Source: an uncultured Bacteroidota bacterium
GTDB taxonomy: Bacteria; Bacteroidota; Bacteroidia; Chitinophagales; Chitinophagaceae
Length of the DNA stretch: 64,000 nucleotides
Assembly (NCBI GenBank): GCA_902826165.1
Contig: CADEDV010000001.1
Location: 62,001-126,000, forward strand
Direction of reading: 5' to 3'
Of the stretch, positions 43,478 through 53,200 are shown piece after piece. Numbering within the stretch: position 1 is the first letter of the stretch; every line of letters starts with the position of its first letter. Made by a program: the position numbers and the translations under genes. Under the pieces are notes generated by a model. That model worked only from the letters and a program-made list of their open reading frames with translations. It was not told the origin of the DNA and searched no databases.

Positions 43478-45883
43478 ATGGACGGATTAATTATTCTGCT
43501 CCTTCTTGTACCTGTTGTTTTCCTTATTTTATTGTTAAGTATTCTGAGCCGTTCTGGTGAGCAGAGGCGGTTGCTTGAATCGTTGTATGATAAAGTAAAG
43601 GATCTTACGAATGAAGTGGCCAACCTTCATAAAGAGCTGAAAGAAAAAAGGACAGCATCCTCAACAGAAAGTATAAAACCTCTATGGAAGGAACAGCAAA
43701 AAGAAGTAGTGATCCCTTCACTGCCTTTGGAGCCGGTTACTGAGATTAAAAAGAAACCTGTCGCAGAACAACCAGCTCCTGTTATTGCCAGTGATGAAAA
43801 AGTCATTACAATTAAAAAGGAAAGTATAGAGCAAAAAATTCCACCTGGCTATACTATGCCGCAACCGAAACAGGCGAAGCAAAACAAGGATATAGAAAAA
43901 TTCATTGGTGAAAATGTGGCCAATAAGATCGGGATTGCTGTGCTGGTGCTCGGTATTTCTTTTTTTGTAAAATATGCTATTGATAAGAACTGGATCAATG
44001 AAGTTGGCCGTGTGATCATTGGGTTGGTAAGTGGTGGTATCCTTATCAGCTTAGCTCACTATTTCAGGAATAGTTACCGCTCATTCAGTTCAGTGCTGGT
44101 GGGAGGAGGGTTGACCGTATTTTATTTCAGTATTGCTTTTGCATTTCATCAATACCACCTGATCGGGCAAACAGCTGCTTTCGTCATCATGGTGATCATC
44201 ACTGCATTTGCTATTGTATTATCATTGTTCTATAAACGGCAGGAGCTGGCCGTACTGGCCACTATTGGTGGTTTTATTACTCCTTTTCTTGTCAGCACCG
44301 GGCAGAATAACTATATAGCACTGTTCACTTATTTATGTATTCTCAATGCAGGGCTGATGGTCCTGGCCTGGTTCAAGCGATGGCCTGCTATCAATACTAT
44401 TGCCCTGTTCTTTACCACAATCATATTTGGCAGCTGGCTGATCAGGGAATCTTTTTCCAGGGGAGCAGATCTGCCTTATAAAAATGCCCTGCTCTTTGCT
44501 ACATTGTTCTATCTATTGTTTGTGGCAATGAATATCATTAACACATTACGTTTGAAAGATAAATTCACAGGGTTTGATTTTATAATTTTATTAAGCACCA
44601 ACTTTCTCTATTACGGAGCTGGCATGATAGCACTTGATTACTGGAACGGGGGAGTTTACCAGGGATTGTTTACAGGATTGTTAGGCGTCTTCAACATGCT
44701 CTTAGCTGCCTTCTTTTATAAAAAGAATAGTGCTGACCGGAATTTTGTATTCCTGCTGATCGGCCTGGCAGTGACATTTATTTCTTTAGTGGCCCCCGTT
44801 GAGTTCAATGGTAATCATATCGTATTATTCTGGGCGGCGGAATCAGTTGTATTACTATGGCTGTACCAGCGGTCATCCATCAGCCTGCTCAAATTTGCAT
44901 CCGGGCTGGTATTGCTGTTGATGTTATTCAGCTTGCTGGTCAACTGGTCGGATATTTATTTATCAGGAACAATACTGTTACCCGTGCTGTTAAACAAAGG
45001 GTTTATAACTACAGTGGTGGCAGCAGGGGCGTTATTTAGCTATTATGCACTGATGAAAAAAGAAACAGCAGTCTTGTTCTACGGACAGTTCTCAGCGGCT
45101 ATTATCCGAAAAATTGTTTTGATCGTAGCTGTACTGGTGGCCTATCTTGCAGGGATACTTGAAATATACTACCAGTTTGCTACCCGCTACACGGAAGCAC
45201 CGGTATTCCTGGTCTACCTGCAGCTGTATTCTTTTTTATTTACAGCTTTATTGTTATTCCTGTTCCGGAAAGACGGTTATCACCCGTTGATGCGGTTTCT
45301 GCTGACTGGCTTTTGTTTTGTATTTTATCTATTCAGTCTTCCTGCCTTGTATGATGTTTCCCTTTCTTTATTTGAAACAAACAAAGGGGTTCTTTTCCTG
45401 GCGCATTGGGCCGGTGCGGCGGTATTAGTATGGTTGCTATATGCTGTAATCGCCTATATTTTTAATGATACCGGTAATAAATGGAAGGAGCATAAGCCAG
45501 CTTTTACCTGGGTAGCGGCAGCCGGTATTATTATTTTATTCAGTGCAGAAATGTATCATATTGTATTATGGACGAATTACCAGGATGCAACTGACTGGTC
45601 GTGGTATGAGAACCTTTATTATAAAGCCATGCTCAGTATTCTTTGGGGTGTTTGCTCATTTGCGATAATGTGGCTGGGAATGAAAATGAATTTTCGACCG
45701 TTGCGGATCATTTCATTGTCGCTGTTTACGGTTACTTTATTGAAATTATTCTTCTATGACATCATCAATATCCCGCCGGGAGGGAAGATTGCTGCTTTTA
45801 TCCTCTTGGGTGTATTATTGCTAGTGATTTCTTTTATGTACCAGCGGCTGAAAAAGATGATCATTGATAATAAGGGGGAATAA
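43478..45883 (+). CDS. DUF2339 multi-helix membrane protein
   Basis: 801 aa; ATG 43478 is used instead of the TTG just before it. An N-terminal helix (LIILLLLVPVVFLILLLSIL), a coiled-coil stretch rich in Lys/Glu (RLLESLYDKVKDLTNEVANLHKELKEK) and a Pro-rich linker precede the DUF2339 core, which begins at DIEKFIGENVANKIGIAVLVLGISFFVKYAIDKNWI. About 24 further hydrophobic segments follow. The family is probably an integral inner-membrane protein of unknown function; the GENVANKIGI motif is its clear mark. Confidence 0.85.
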   Translation: MDGLIILLLLVPVVFLILLLSILSRSGEQRRLLESLYDKVKDLTNEVANLHKELKEKRTASSTESIKPLWKEQQKEVVIPSLPLEPVTEIKKKPVAEQPAPVIASDEKVITIKKESIEQKIPPGYTMPQPKQAKQNKDIEKFIGENVANKIGIAVLVLGISFFVKYAIDKNWINEVGRVIIGLVSGGILISLAHYFRNSYRSFSSVLVGGGLTVFYFSIAFAFHQYHLIGQTAAFVIMVIITAFAIVLSLFYKRQELAVLATIGGFITPFLVSTGQNNYIALFTYLCILNAGLMVLAWFKRWPAINTIALFFTTIIFGSWLIRESFSRGADLPYKNALLFATLFYLLFVAMNIINTLRLKDKFTGFDFIILLSTNFLYYGAGMIALDYWNGGVYQGLFTGLLGVFNMLLAAFFYKKNSADRNFVFLLIGLAVTFISLVAPVEFNGNHIVLFWAAESVVLLWLYQRSSISLLKFASGLVLLLMLFSLLVNWSDIYLSGTILLPVLLNKGFITTVVAAGALFSYYALMKKETAVLFYGQFSAAIIRKIVLIVAVLVAYLAGILEIYYQFATRYTEAPVFLVYLQLYSFLFTALLLFLFRKDGYHPLMRFLLTGFCFVFYLFSLPALYDVSLSLFETNKGVLFLAHWAGAAVLVWLLYAVIAYIFNDTGNKWKEHKPAFTWVAAAGIIILFSAEMYHIVLWTNYQDATDWSWYENLYYKAMLSILWGVCSFAIMWLGMKMNFRPLRIISLSLFTVTLLKLFFYDIINIPPGGKIAAFILLGVLLLVISFMYQRLKKMIIDNKGE

Positions 45884-45888
45884 CTTAT

Positions 45889-45896
45889 TAATTTTG
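45889..45896 (+). promoter_or_regulatory. -7 box TAATTTTG before the DUF4286 gene
   Basis: Exact TAnnTTTG match, 7 bases before ATG 45904. A TTG at 45864-45866 lies 22 nt upstream, a slightly long spacer. Confidence 0.4.
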
Positions 45897-45903
45897 TGCT
45901 ACC

Positions 45904-46209
45904 ATGTTTATTTATAATGTAACCGTCAAAACAGATCATACTATTGCAGCTGACTGGCTGCAATGGATGAAGACTGAACATATTCCTGAAATTATCGGCA
46001 CGGGTTGTTTTACACATGCAGTTATCCTGCACCTGGTTGAGTCCGACGATGCAGAGGGTATAACCTATGCTGTACAATATCATACCGAAAGCAAAGCCCT
46101 GTATAACCGCTACATTGAGCAGTTTGCAGAAACGATGAGAAAGAAGGCCACGGATAAATGGGCCAATAAATTCATTGCATTCCGCACGGTAATGCAGGTT
46201 GTGAATTGA
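45904..46209 (+). CDS. DUF4286-family protein
   Basis: 101 aa, cytoplasmic. MFIYNVTVKTDHTIAADWLQWMKTEHIPEIIGTGCFTHAVI is the typical opening of DUF4286, a small ferredoxin-like-fold family of Bacteroidota with unknown role. YAVQYHTESKALYNRYIEQFAETMRKKATDKW completes it. It stands alone between the DUF2339 and HU genes with its own -7 box. Confidence 0.85.
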   Translation: MFIYNVTVKTDHTIAADWLQWMKTEHIPEIIGTGCFTHAVILHLVESDDAEGITYAVQYHTESKALYNRYIEQFAETMRKKATDKWANKFIAFRTVMQVVN

Positions 46210-46441
46210 GTGTGCAAAAGAATAAATAGTTGTTTTGAGGCTACACAAACAGTTGTATATTCCCCGCAAACCCTTGCCCGGCCTGAATTCTACAACACGT
46301 CTTCTGAAAACGGCTGTGGTAGCGGCTTTCAGCAAACCATTATTTTTTTATCAACAAATCCTGAAAATCAGAACAGGCTAAAATCCTTGCCCCTCGCGGC
46401 TTCGGTGTGATTTTACAACAATCAGGAGAGAATAAAAATTT

Positions 46442-46471
46442 TTTGATGGTATGAAAAAGCATCTAAATTTG
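46442..46471 (+). promoter_or_regulatory. promoter of the HU gene
   Basis: TTTG (46442-46445), 18 nt, TAAATTTG (46464-46471). Close to consensus. Start near 46478 gives a leader of about 26 nt. Confidence 0.75.
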
Positions 46472-46503
46472 TCGCCGTTACTAAAACACTTAAAATATAA
46501 ATC

Positions 46504-46773
46504 ATGAACAAAGCTGAATTGATTGCTAAAGTATCTGAAGATGCAGCCATCACTAAAACCCAGGCCAACGCAGCACTGGATTCTTTTGTAGAAGCAGTAA
46601 CCAAAACATTGAAAGGTGGTGGTAAAGTAACCCTGGTGGGTTTCGGTACTTTCTCCGTATCTAAAAGAGCTGCCCGTAATGGCCGCAATCCCCAGACTGG
46701 TGAGGTAATTAAGATCAAAGCAAGAAAAGTGGCCAAATTCAAAGCCGGAAAAGAACTTTCTGCTAAACTGTAA
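46504..46773 (+). CDS. hup: HU-family DNA-binding protein
   Basis: 89 aa. MNKAELIAKVSEDAAITKTQANAALDSFVEAVTKTLKGGGKVTLVGFGTFSVSKRAARNGRNPQTGEVIKI is a canonical HU/IHF: helix 1-turn-helix 2, the beta arm with GFGTF and RxGRNPQTGE, and the DNA-intercalating Pro in RNPQTGE. A small histone-like protein that bends and compacts DNA. It is flanked by its own promoter and terminator, so it is a single-gene unit and likely to be strongly expressed. Confidence 0.97.
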   Translation: MNKAELIAKVSEDAAITKTQANAALDSFVEAVTKTLKGGGKVTLVGFGTFSVSKRAARNGRNPQTGEVIKIKARKVAKFKAGKELSAKL

Positions 46774-46790
46774 TGGCTCTTAACCGTATT

Positions 46791-46827
46791 AAAAGCTCCT
46801 TCTCGTCTGTATGGGATGGGGCTTTTT
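46791..46827 (+). terminator. terminator after the HU gene
   Basis: AAAAGCTCC pairs with GGGGCTTTT (one G-T pair), with an 18-nt loop and a T-run. It lies 18 bases after the HU stop. Confidence 0.75.
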
Positions 46828-46840
46828 AGTTATAACACTG

Positions 46841-46848
46841 TATTTTTG
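46841..46848 (+). promoter_or_regulatory. -7 box TATTTTTG before the Thx gene
   Basis: Exact TAnnTTTG match, 31 bases before the ATG at 46879 and just after the HU terminator. No clear TTTG at the -33 position. Confidence 0.45.
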
Positions 46849-46878
46849 CACTTTCAATCAATCTAAAAAAATAATACC

Positions 46879-46998
46879 ATGGGCAGAGGAGATAAAAAAA
46901 CAGCAAAAGGCAAACGCTTTAAAGGTTCTTTTGGTAAAAGTCGCCCGGCTGTTTCACCGGCTTCTAAAAAGAAGGCTGTAGCTAAGAAGGCTAAATAA
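46879..46998 (+). CDS. 30S ribosomal protein Thx
   Basis: 39 aa. The opening MGRGDKKTAKGKRFKGSFGKSRP is the conserved core of the small ribosomal protein THX of Thermus and Bacteroidota. The rest is Ala/Lys/Pro-rich (VSPASKKKAVAKKAK). Thx sits in a cavity of the 30S head. Its product is shorter than most ORF callers report. It follows HU behind a terminator, with its own -7 box. Confidence 0.9.
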   Translation: MGRGDKKTAKGKRFKGSFGKSRPAVSPASKKKAVAKKAK

Positions 46999-47007
46999 GC
47001 TATTGCG

Positions 47008-47047
47008 TTGATAAGTTGGTAAGCAATAAGCCTTATCAACTTATCAA
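47008..47047. repeat. 16-bp inverted repeat after the Thx gene
   Basis: TTGATAAGTTGGTAAG pairs with CTTATCAACTTATCAA with one G-T pair and an 8-nt loop. No T-run follows, so it is a weak terminator at best. It separates convergent genes (Thx on +, coiled-coil gene on -). Confidence 0.5.
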
Positions 47048-47130
47048 TATTACCTGCTCAGGGAGCCAGTCTCTCCATTTTTCCGTTATTCAGCAAGGGA
47101 TATAGTTTCTGGTCATTCAACCTGCTGGGG

Positions 47131-48147
47131 TCAGCCCTTACGCATCAGTTTATCTCTTTCTTCGGCTACTACATTGAGCATGCTTTCCAGTTCACCGATC
47201 CGTTTGATCTGGCTTTCTAGCCGTTTATTGGCATCCGAAACGGCCTGCAGATCGTTGTTTAATTCTTCAAGATAAGAAACCCGTTTCTGTAATTGCTGGC
47301 GGTGGAAATGTGCATCTTTGAATTTGTCCTCTGTTTCTGCGAGTAAGGATTGCAATTCCCTGTTCTCACTGCTCAGGGCATTTAGTTTGGTTCGTTGCTC
47401 TTCAAAATCACGGCTCATTTTAATATGCTCTTCCTTCAGGTCCTCGTATTCAAGATTGATATTTTTGGAAGAACTGACCTGTGATTCCAGTTTCTGTATC
47501 TTTTCCTGCAGCGTATTGAATTCCAGGTAAGCATTATCCAGCATGGAGGTCATCTCCTTTGATAAATGGGCTTTTTGCCGGGTGTTGTTGATCTCCTGTT
47601 CTTTTTGAGAAAGCATGGACCGCAGGTCTTCGATCTGGTTATACAGCTCTTCGTTATCCTTTAATATCTCTTTTTGTTTTTCTTCGGTCTCTTTAATGAT
47701 ATCAATATTGCTTAGTAGCTGGTTGATCTTTTCATTGTGCTCAATAAGGCTGTTTTGCGCCTGCCGGAGTTGCTCATAATAATTGATCTTATCAGTATGA
47801 GATCCGGAAGATAGTTGAGGCGTGGTTTTCCTGGCTGCTTCCAGCTCCTGTTGTAATTTCTTATTCTGTTTTTTGGATTCTTCTGCTTCGATCAGGTATA
47901 TCTTGCTGTTCTCTTCTGCTTCTTCCAGTTGCTGGCGCAGGGAACTGAGTTCTTTATCCTTTATTTCAACATCGTTGAAATATTTCATTTTCCATTCATT
48001 CAGGTCCTGTTCGTTCTTTTTGGGTTCTGTAAAGGTGGATTTCAGGTTTCGGCGGCTGGTAATAAAGAAGTGTATCGTAATACCCAGTACGATTGCAAAA
48101 AATACCAGTAAAATGATCTCTACAATAGAGAGGGAAAGGTTCGCCAT
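47131..48147 (-). CDS. membrane-anchored coiled-coil protein
   Basis: 338 aa. One N-terminal helix (VEIILLVFFAIVLGITIHFFI) is followed by a nearly uninterrupted coiled coil (heptads with Leu/Ile at core positions: ELSSLRQQLEEAEENSKIY, KKLQQELEAA, ELYNQIEDLRSMLSQKEQEIN). No catalytic motif is visible. It probably is a scaffold or envelope spacer; single genes like this lie close to pyrH in related genomes, but I cannot check that here. Confidence 0.75.
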   Translation of the reverse strand: MANLSLSIVEIILLVFFAIVLGITIHFFITSRRNLKSTFTEPKKNEQDLNEWKMKYFNDVEIKDKELSSLRQQLEEAEENSKIYLIEAEESKKQNKKLQQELEAARKTTPQLSSGSHTDKINYYEQLRQAQNSLIEHNEKINQLLSNIDIIKETEEKQKEILKDNEELYNQIEDLRSMLSQKEQEINNTRQKAHLSKEMTSMLDNAYLEFNTLQEKIQKLESQVSSSKNINLEYEDLKEEHIKMSRDFEEQRTKLNALSSENRELQSLLAETEDKFKDAHFHRQQLQKRVSYLEELNNDLQAVSDANKRLESQIKRIGELESMLNVVAEERDKLMRKG

Positions 48148-48282
48148 AACAAGTAACGTACGATTTCTAAACTATTAAAAAATGGGCAGAAAGCCCTCAA
48201 TAGTTTTTCACAGGTGGGTGGTAACGGGCTGACGCAAGATAGCCTTTACTGTGCATTATTATTATAGTAAATCTACGATGGG

Positions 48283-48996
48283 TCAGCCTTTTACGAGGGT
48301 GCCGACCTTTTCTCCGGTCACAACCCGGCGCAGGTTGCCTTCCTTGTTCATATCAAAGACAATGATGGGGAGGTTATTTTCCATACATAAAGTGAAGGCG
48401 GTCATGTCCATTACCTTCAATTGCTGGGAGAGACATTCCTGGAAAGTGATGGTATTATATTTAGTGGCAGAGGGATCTTTTTCAGGATCAGCATTGTAAA
48501 TGCCATCCACCCGGGTGCCTTTCAGGATCACATCAGCATTGATCTCGATAGCTCTTAAGGAACCTGCTGTATCAGTTGTGAAATAGGGGTTACCGGTGCC
48601 GGCCCCGAAAATGACCACTCTTCCTTTTTCTACGTGGCGGATAGCCCTGCGGCGGATATACGGTTCTGCGATCTGCTCCATTTTAATAGCACTCTGCAAA
48701 CGGGTATACACCCCGATTCTTTCCAAACCAGCCTGCAATGCCATGCCGTTGATAACGGTGGCCAGCATGCCCATATAATCACCATGTGCTCTTTCAATGC
48801 CTGTTTCGGCTTCATTCATACCGCGGTAGATATTGCCGCCGCCAATAACAATGGCGACCTGCACGCCTAATTCTGTGATCGATTTAATGTCCTGGGCATA
48901 TTGGGCAATGACAGAAGTGTCAAATCCAAAACTTTTGTCACCCATTAAAGCCTCGCCGGAAAGTTTGAGCAGAATACGTTTGTACTTAGGAAGCAT
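48283..48996 (-). CDS. pyrH: UMP kinase
   Basis: 237 aa. It shows the bacterial hexameric UMP kinase features: [93 protein letters not shown] and [13 protein letters not shown], and the C-terminal [14 protein letters not shown]. It makes UDP from UMP and ATP in pyrimidine synthesis. It is located far from rpsB-tsf, whereas in many bacteria pyrH follows tsf. A -7 box identical in 14 bases to that of rplM lies just upstream. Confidence 0.97.
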   Translation of the reverse strand: MLPKYKRILLKLSGEALMGDKSFGFDTSVIAQYAQDIKSITELGVQVAIVIGGGNIYRGMNEAETGIERAHGDYMGMLATVINGMALQAGLERIGVYTRLQSAIKMEQIAEPYIRRRAIRHVEKGRVVIFGAGTGNPYFTTDTAGSLRAIEINADVILKGTRVDGIYNADPEKDPSATKYNTITFQECLSQQLKVMDMTAFTLCMENNLPIIVFDMNKEGNLRRVVTGEKVGTLVKG

Positions 48997-49015
48997 GCAG
49001 TAAATATTTGCGCTG

Positions 49016-49023
49016 CGAAGATA
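49016..49023 (-). promoter_or_regulatory. probable -7 box of pyrH (TATCTTCG)
   Basis: TATCTTCG on the minus strand, 19 bases before the pyrH ATG. Extended to CCTATCTTCGCAGC it is identical to the sequence at 9062-9075 before rplM. Confidence 0.45.
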
Positions 49024-49052
49024 GGGAAATCGGGTGTTGAAAAAGAGAAAAC

Positions 49053-49111
49053 CAAAAAGTGATGGCCATTGTTAGCGGTCTGCTGCAAGACACCTGCTAA
49101 CGGCCATCACT
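49053..49111 (-). terminator. terminator after the hemerythrin/micro-ORF unit
   Basis: AGTGATGGCC (49058-49067) pairs with GGCCATCACT (49102-49111), and GTTAGC (49071-49076) with GCTAAC (49096-49101), around a 19-nt loop with a 3-nt bulge. On the minus strand the stem is followed by TTTTTGG. It lies between the minus-strand genes to the right and pyrH. Confidence 0.8.
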
Positions 49112-49137
49112 TACCCTAACGCTGTGAGAACAGCTTT

Positions 49138-49248
49138 TTATAACAGTGATTGCACCCTGGTAAAGAATTGCTTTTTTGCGGCTTTATTCTTTATTGAAAA
49201 ATGAATCGCAAAAACCATCAATTCCCAGATGAGTTGAATTTTTTTCAT
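49138..49248 (-). CDS. 36-aa putative micro-protein
   Basis: ATG complementary to 49246-49248. The product starts MKKIQLIWELMVFAIHFSIK and ends basic (KAAKKQFFTRVQSLL): a short amphipathic/hydrophobic helix with a positive C-terminus. It fills the gap between the hemerythrin gene and the terminator, 46 bp after the former. This is a modest case for translation; chance is possible for an ORF of this size. Confidence 0.35.
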   Translation of the reverse strand: MKKIQLIWELMVFAIHFSIKNKAAKKQFFTRVQSLL

Positions 49249-49294
49249 ACTAGTCGTTTTGAATGCTGACAGGATAAGGGGTTGCTATGTTGCA

Positions 49295-49972
49295 TCAGGC
49301 AACCATGGCTCCTTCAGTGAGGTCTTCCAGTATTTTCCGGAAACGTTCATAGGGCAATTCTTTTTCAGCGATGGTGAATAAGGCACTGAAAACGGCTTCC
49401 GGCGCATCTTTCTGAACACTTTTCAACCATCCGGTAATTTCTGCATTATTCAGTCCTTTCATCATCCAGCCAGCTGTGAAGGCCATTTCTGCCGGTTCTA
49501 TGGAAGCAACGATCTGCCGGTTCAATTTCCGGAGCTCTGCGTCTGAGTAGAATCTCCACAATCTTTCATTCAGCACCGTTTCTTCTTTTGCCATATGATC
49601 AAGGTTAAAACTCATAAAAGCAATGAAAGAATGCAGGATGGTGTGACCGGTGAATAACTTACTTTCTACAGTTTCATTTTTTGCAAAACCGGCAATCATT
49701 GTTCTGAGATTTTCAGCCAGCTGGTGATCTTCCGCATGTTCCTGTTCAAAACAATCCACCAGCGAAGGTTCATATTGCTGAATGGCAGGTAAAATAAAAC
49801 TGTCTTCATGTGCCGCATGTTTATCAAATATGCCCAGAACGGCTTTTATTTTTTCCAATGCAATTTCAGCCTCTTCTGCATTGGCAAAATTGGTTTGCTG
49901 CACGGTTAATGCAGTATCGTATAATAAAGCCCGGAGAGCTTTGTGTATCTGGTTGAAAATGTTGAAACGCAT
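49295..49972 (-). CDS. hemerythrin HHE-domain protein
   Basis: 225 aa. Four-helix hemerythrin-like domain with the iron ligands spread as expected: HKALRALL, KHAAHEDSFILPAI, EQEHAEDHQL and HSFIAFMSFNLDHMAKEETVL (His and Glu). The C-terminal 80 residues are helical and specific to this subgroup. Such proteins bind O2 or NO, or repair iron-sulfur centres under nitrosative stress; which applies here is not visible. A -7 box is not obvious. Confidence 0.85.
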   Translation of the reverse strand: MRFNIFNQIHKALRALLYDTALTVQQTNFANAEEAEIALEKIKAVLGIFDKHAAHEDSFILPAIQQYEPSLVDCFEQEHAEDHQLAENLRTMIAGFAKNETVESKLFTGHTILHSFIAFMSFNLDHMAKEETVLNERLWRFYSDAELRKLNRQIVASIEPAEMAFTAGWMMKGLNNAEITGWLKSVQKDAPEAVFSALFTIAEKELPYERFRKILEDLTEGAMVA

Positions 49973-50183
49973 AATTGATAAGATTTAATGATCAATGATT
50001 TCGATAACAAATTTCAGGATCAAACCGCAGCCCGTCAATTTACTGCTGCATGAGTTGTGTTTTCAGGTGGATGAACCAGCGATGAACGGATCATTATCCT
50101 GCAATTGATACAGGGTTTTAAGCAGTTCATCCTGAATGCTGGCAACCCGGTAGGCGAATTATACATTTTGCCGCTTCATTGGG

Positions 50184-50191
50184 TATATTTG
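50184..50191 (+). promoter_or_regulatory. -7 box TATATTTG before the sensor gene
   Basis: Exact TAnnTTTG match, 21 bases before the preferred TTG start at 50213. TTTG at 50167-50170 is only 13 nt upstream, so the -33 spacing is poor. Confidence 0.4.
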
Positions 50192-50212
50192 AAGAGCCCA
50201 ACCGCTGATACT

Positions 50213-53200
50213 TTGAAAAAATACCTGCTGCATATTTTTTCTCTCCTTCTTTTCCCCTTGTCTGTTCTGTCGCAACAGGGTAAAAAATTTGCTTTTATGC
50301 ATTATGGAATGACACAGGGTCTCACTTCCAACGAGGTCATGTGTTCCATCCAGGATGATGACGGGTATCTCTGGATCGGTACTAATAACGGCTTACAACG
50401 TTATGATGGGGTCCGGTTCCTGACCTTTCGTAATCAAAAGGATAACCCGGCCTCATTACCCGGAAATTTCATCCAGCAACTGATGATTGACAGGACAGGG
50501 AATATGTGGTTACAGGCTGGTGGTCAGAAGGCGGGTATTTTTGATACTAAAAAATTTGTATTCAGGGATGTTGCTGTACGGCCCGCAGACGATCGCTACT
50601 TGTACGGAATGAAAAAAATTGTAGAGGATGAAGAGGGTAATATTATGATGGTCATTGCCAATCTTCAGTTACTTACTTATAATAAGGAGAAAAGTGAATT
50701 TTCCGGGCAGCACAACTTTATCAAATTTCCGCAGGAATGGGGTATTGTTGACCTGTTCAATATTCCGGGAACAACAAAGTATATACTGGGCACACAAGAT
50801 GGTATGGCGATCTACAATAGCAAGACCAGCCAGTTGAGCTATACCGGGCATAATACAGAAAGGGAACCGTTGATAGAAAAATTCGGAACCATTAAGGCCA
50901 CGGCGAATTTTATGTTTGATAAAGAGGGACGTCTGTGGTTTGATACCTGGGACGGTTATCCAAGACTGTATTGTTATGATGTTCGCAAAAACCAGGTGAT
51001 CCTGGATAAGTATGATATTTTAGCAATAGTCAGTGGCTATCATGAGACACATGGCTTTCTGCAACAGAAGGATGGAAGTATTTGGTTGCACGGGTTAGGT
51101 GTCTTTGCGCAGTTTAATGAGAAGACAAAGCAATTTCAACAGGTGTATAATGGTTATGAAGGTGAGCAAAGTATTGCGTACTCCAAAGTGAGTGATCTTA
51201 TGGAAGATGAAGAGGGCAATATCTGGGTATCCACCAATAATAATGGTATATACAGCTTCAATCCTGCTGAACAATTCTTTACCAACATCCGGCATATCAA
51301 CCGTGAGAGTGGCAAACCCGGAGATGGAAGCCCCATGTCGTTTGCCCGGACAAAAAAAGGAAACATATTAGTGGGTACCTGGGGAGATGGTCTTTACCAG
51401 TACGACAGTAATTTCAACCCAATTCCGCTTAATATCAAAGGATTTTCCGAAACAGGAACAAAGTCGATTTGGGGAATGTTTCCGTCAAAAGACAATAACA
51501 TCATCTGGATGGCTTCGCAACCCGGCATTCATAAATATGACCAGGCAGCCGGCCAGGTAACTTTTTATGACCCCGAACCCATCAAAGGAAGAACAGTGCG
51601 GCAGGTTGTTGAAGACCGCTTTGGAAGTTTATGGCTGGGTACACAAAGTGCAGGGCTTTATAAGTGGCCTGCTAAAAATGGAAAAATAAATACGGCAGAC
51701 AGTCTTACCCATGTAACCGGAGTTCCTGGCGGACAAATACTGCAAATGATTGTTGGCAGGGATGGGAATATCTGGGTGGCTACATCCGGGTTTGGTTTAT
51801 ATGTCATTGATCCGGCAAACGATAAAGTGATCATGCATTTTGGATTGACGGAGCCACCTGAAAGGAGATTATCGTCCAATACGGTATCTGCTTTGTTAGA
51901 GTATAATGACTCTACAATGCTTATTGCCTCCGACGGAATAATGGCGTTTAATACCAAAAGCCGGAGGATGATCCGGACGATTGGTAATTCAGAAGCTATA
52001 ACTGGCGGATTAACGGCTTTGGAAAGAGACAGGCTTGGCTATGTATGGGCATCATCAACGGCGGGTATTTACCGGGTCAATATTTACAACAGGATATTTA
52101 TACGCTTTGACAGGGTGGATGGTATTGCGAATGATTATTTTATTAACGCAGCCTCGCTGACCTTACCGGACGGGCGGATATTATTCGGGGCAGATAACCA
52201 GTTTGTGACCTTTAATCCTTCCCGTGTACAGATCAATGATGTGTCACCTGAGATAAAGATCACAGGATTCAGTTTAATGAACAAGCCATTACTGGTGGAT
52301 TCACTGCTGAACCTTGACCGGATAGACCTGGGCCCGGAAGAAAATTCTATCGCCCTGGAATTCTCCGGCCTGAGTTATAATAATGCGTATATCATAAAAT
52401 ACAAGTTAGAGGATATAGATAAAGACTGGAAAATAGCAGACCGTAATTACCAGGCAATTTATTCTTATTTGCCACCGGGTAATTACACCTTCCTGGTGAG
52501 AAGTGAAGATGCAGAAGGCCGGCCGGGGAAATTGGTTACTAAGCTAATGATTAAAGTACGGCCACCCTTCTGGAGAACCTGGTGGTTCCTGGGCTTTGTG
52601 GTATTTGCTGTAACAGCGGTATTATTCTGGCTGGATAAGCAGAGGCTTCAGCGGTTAAGGGCAACTGAAAGTGTGAGAACCAGGATTGCAACCAGCCTGA
52701 CGGAGGATATGAGTAATTCCCTCAGCAGCATCAATATCTCCAGCGAACTGGCCAAAACAAAAGTGGATACGGATACACAGCGGACGAAAGAGTATATCAA
52801 CCAGATCAGTGATACCAGCAACCGGATGGTGCAATCGATGTATGATATGGTTTGGAGTATCGACCCCAAGAATGATACGATGGAAGATACCATGCAGCGA
52901 ATGAAGAGCTTTGCGGCAGAAATCGATAATATCCACCATGTAAGTATTGATTTTGATACGGACAGTCAGGTGGAAAAACTGGGACTGGATATGGAGCTTA
53001 GGTATGAATTATTGTGCATTTACAAAGAAGCGGTAACCAATGCGGCCCGTCATGCAGATGGGAGGTTTATAAAGATAAGTCTGCGATACAACAGGCCCAA
53101 CCTGGTAATGATGATACTGGATGATGGCAAAGGCTTTACCATGGATAGTGCCGCTATGCTGGGGAGGGGAATCAGTGAAATGCGACGCAGGGCAGCTGTA

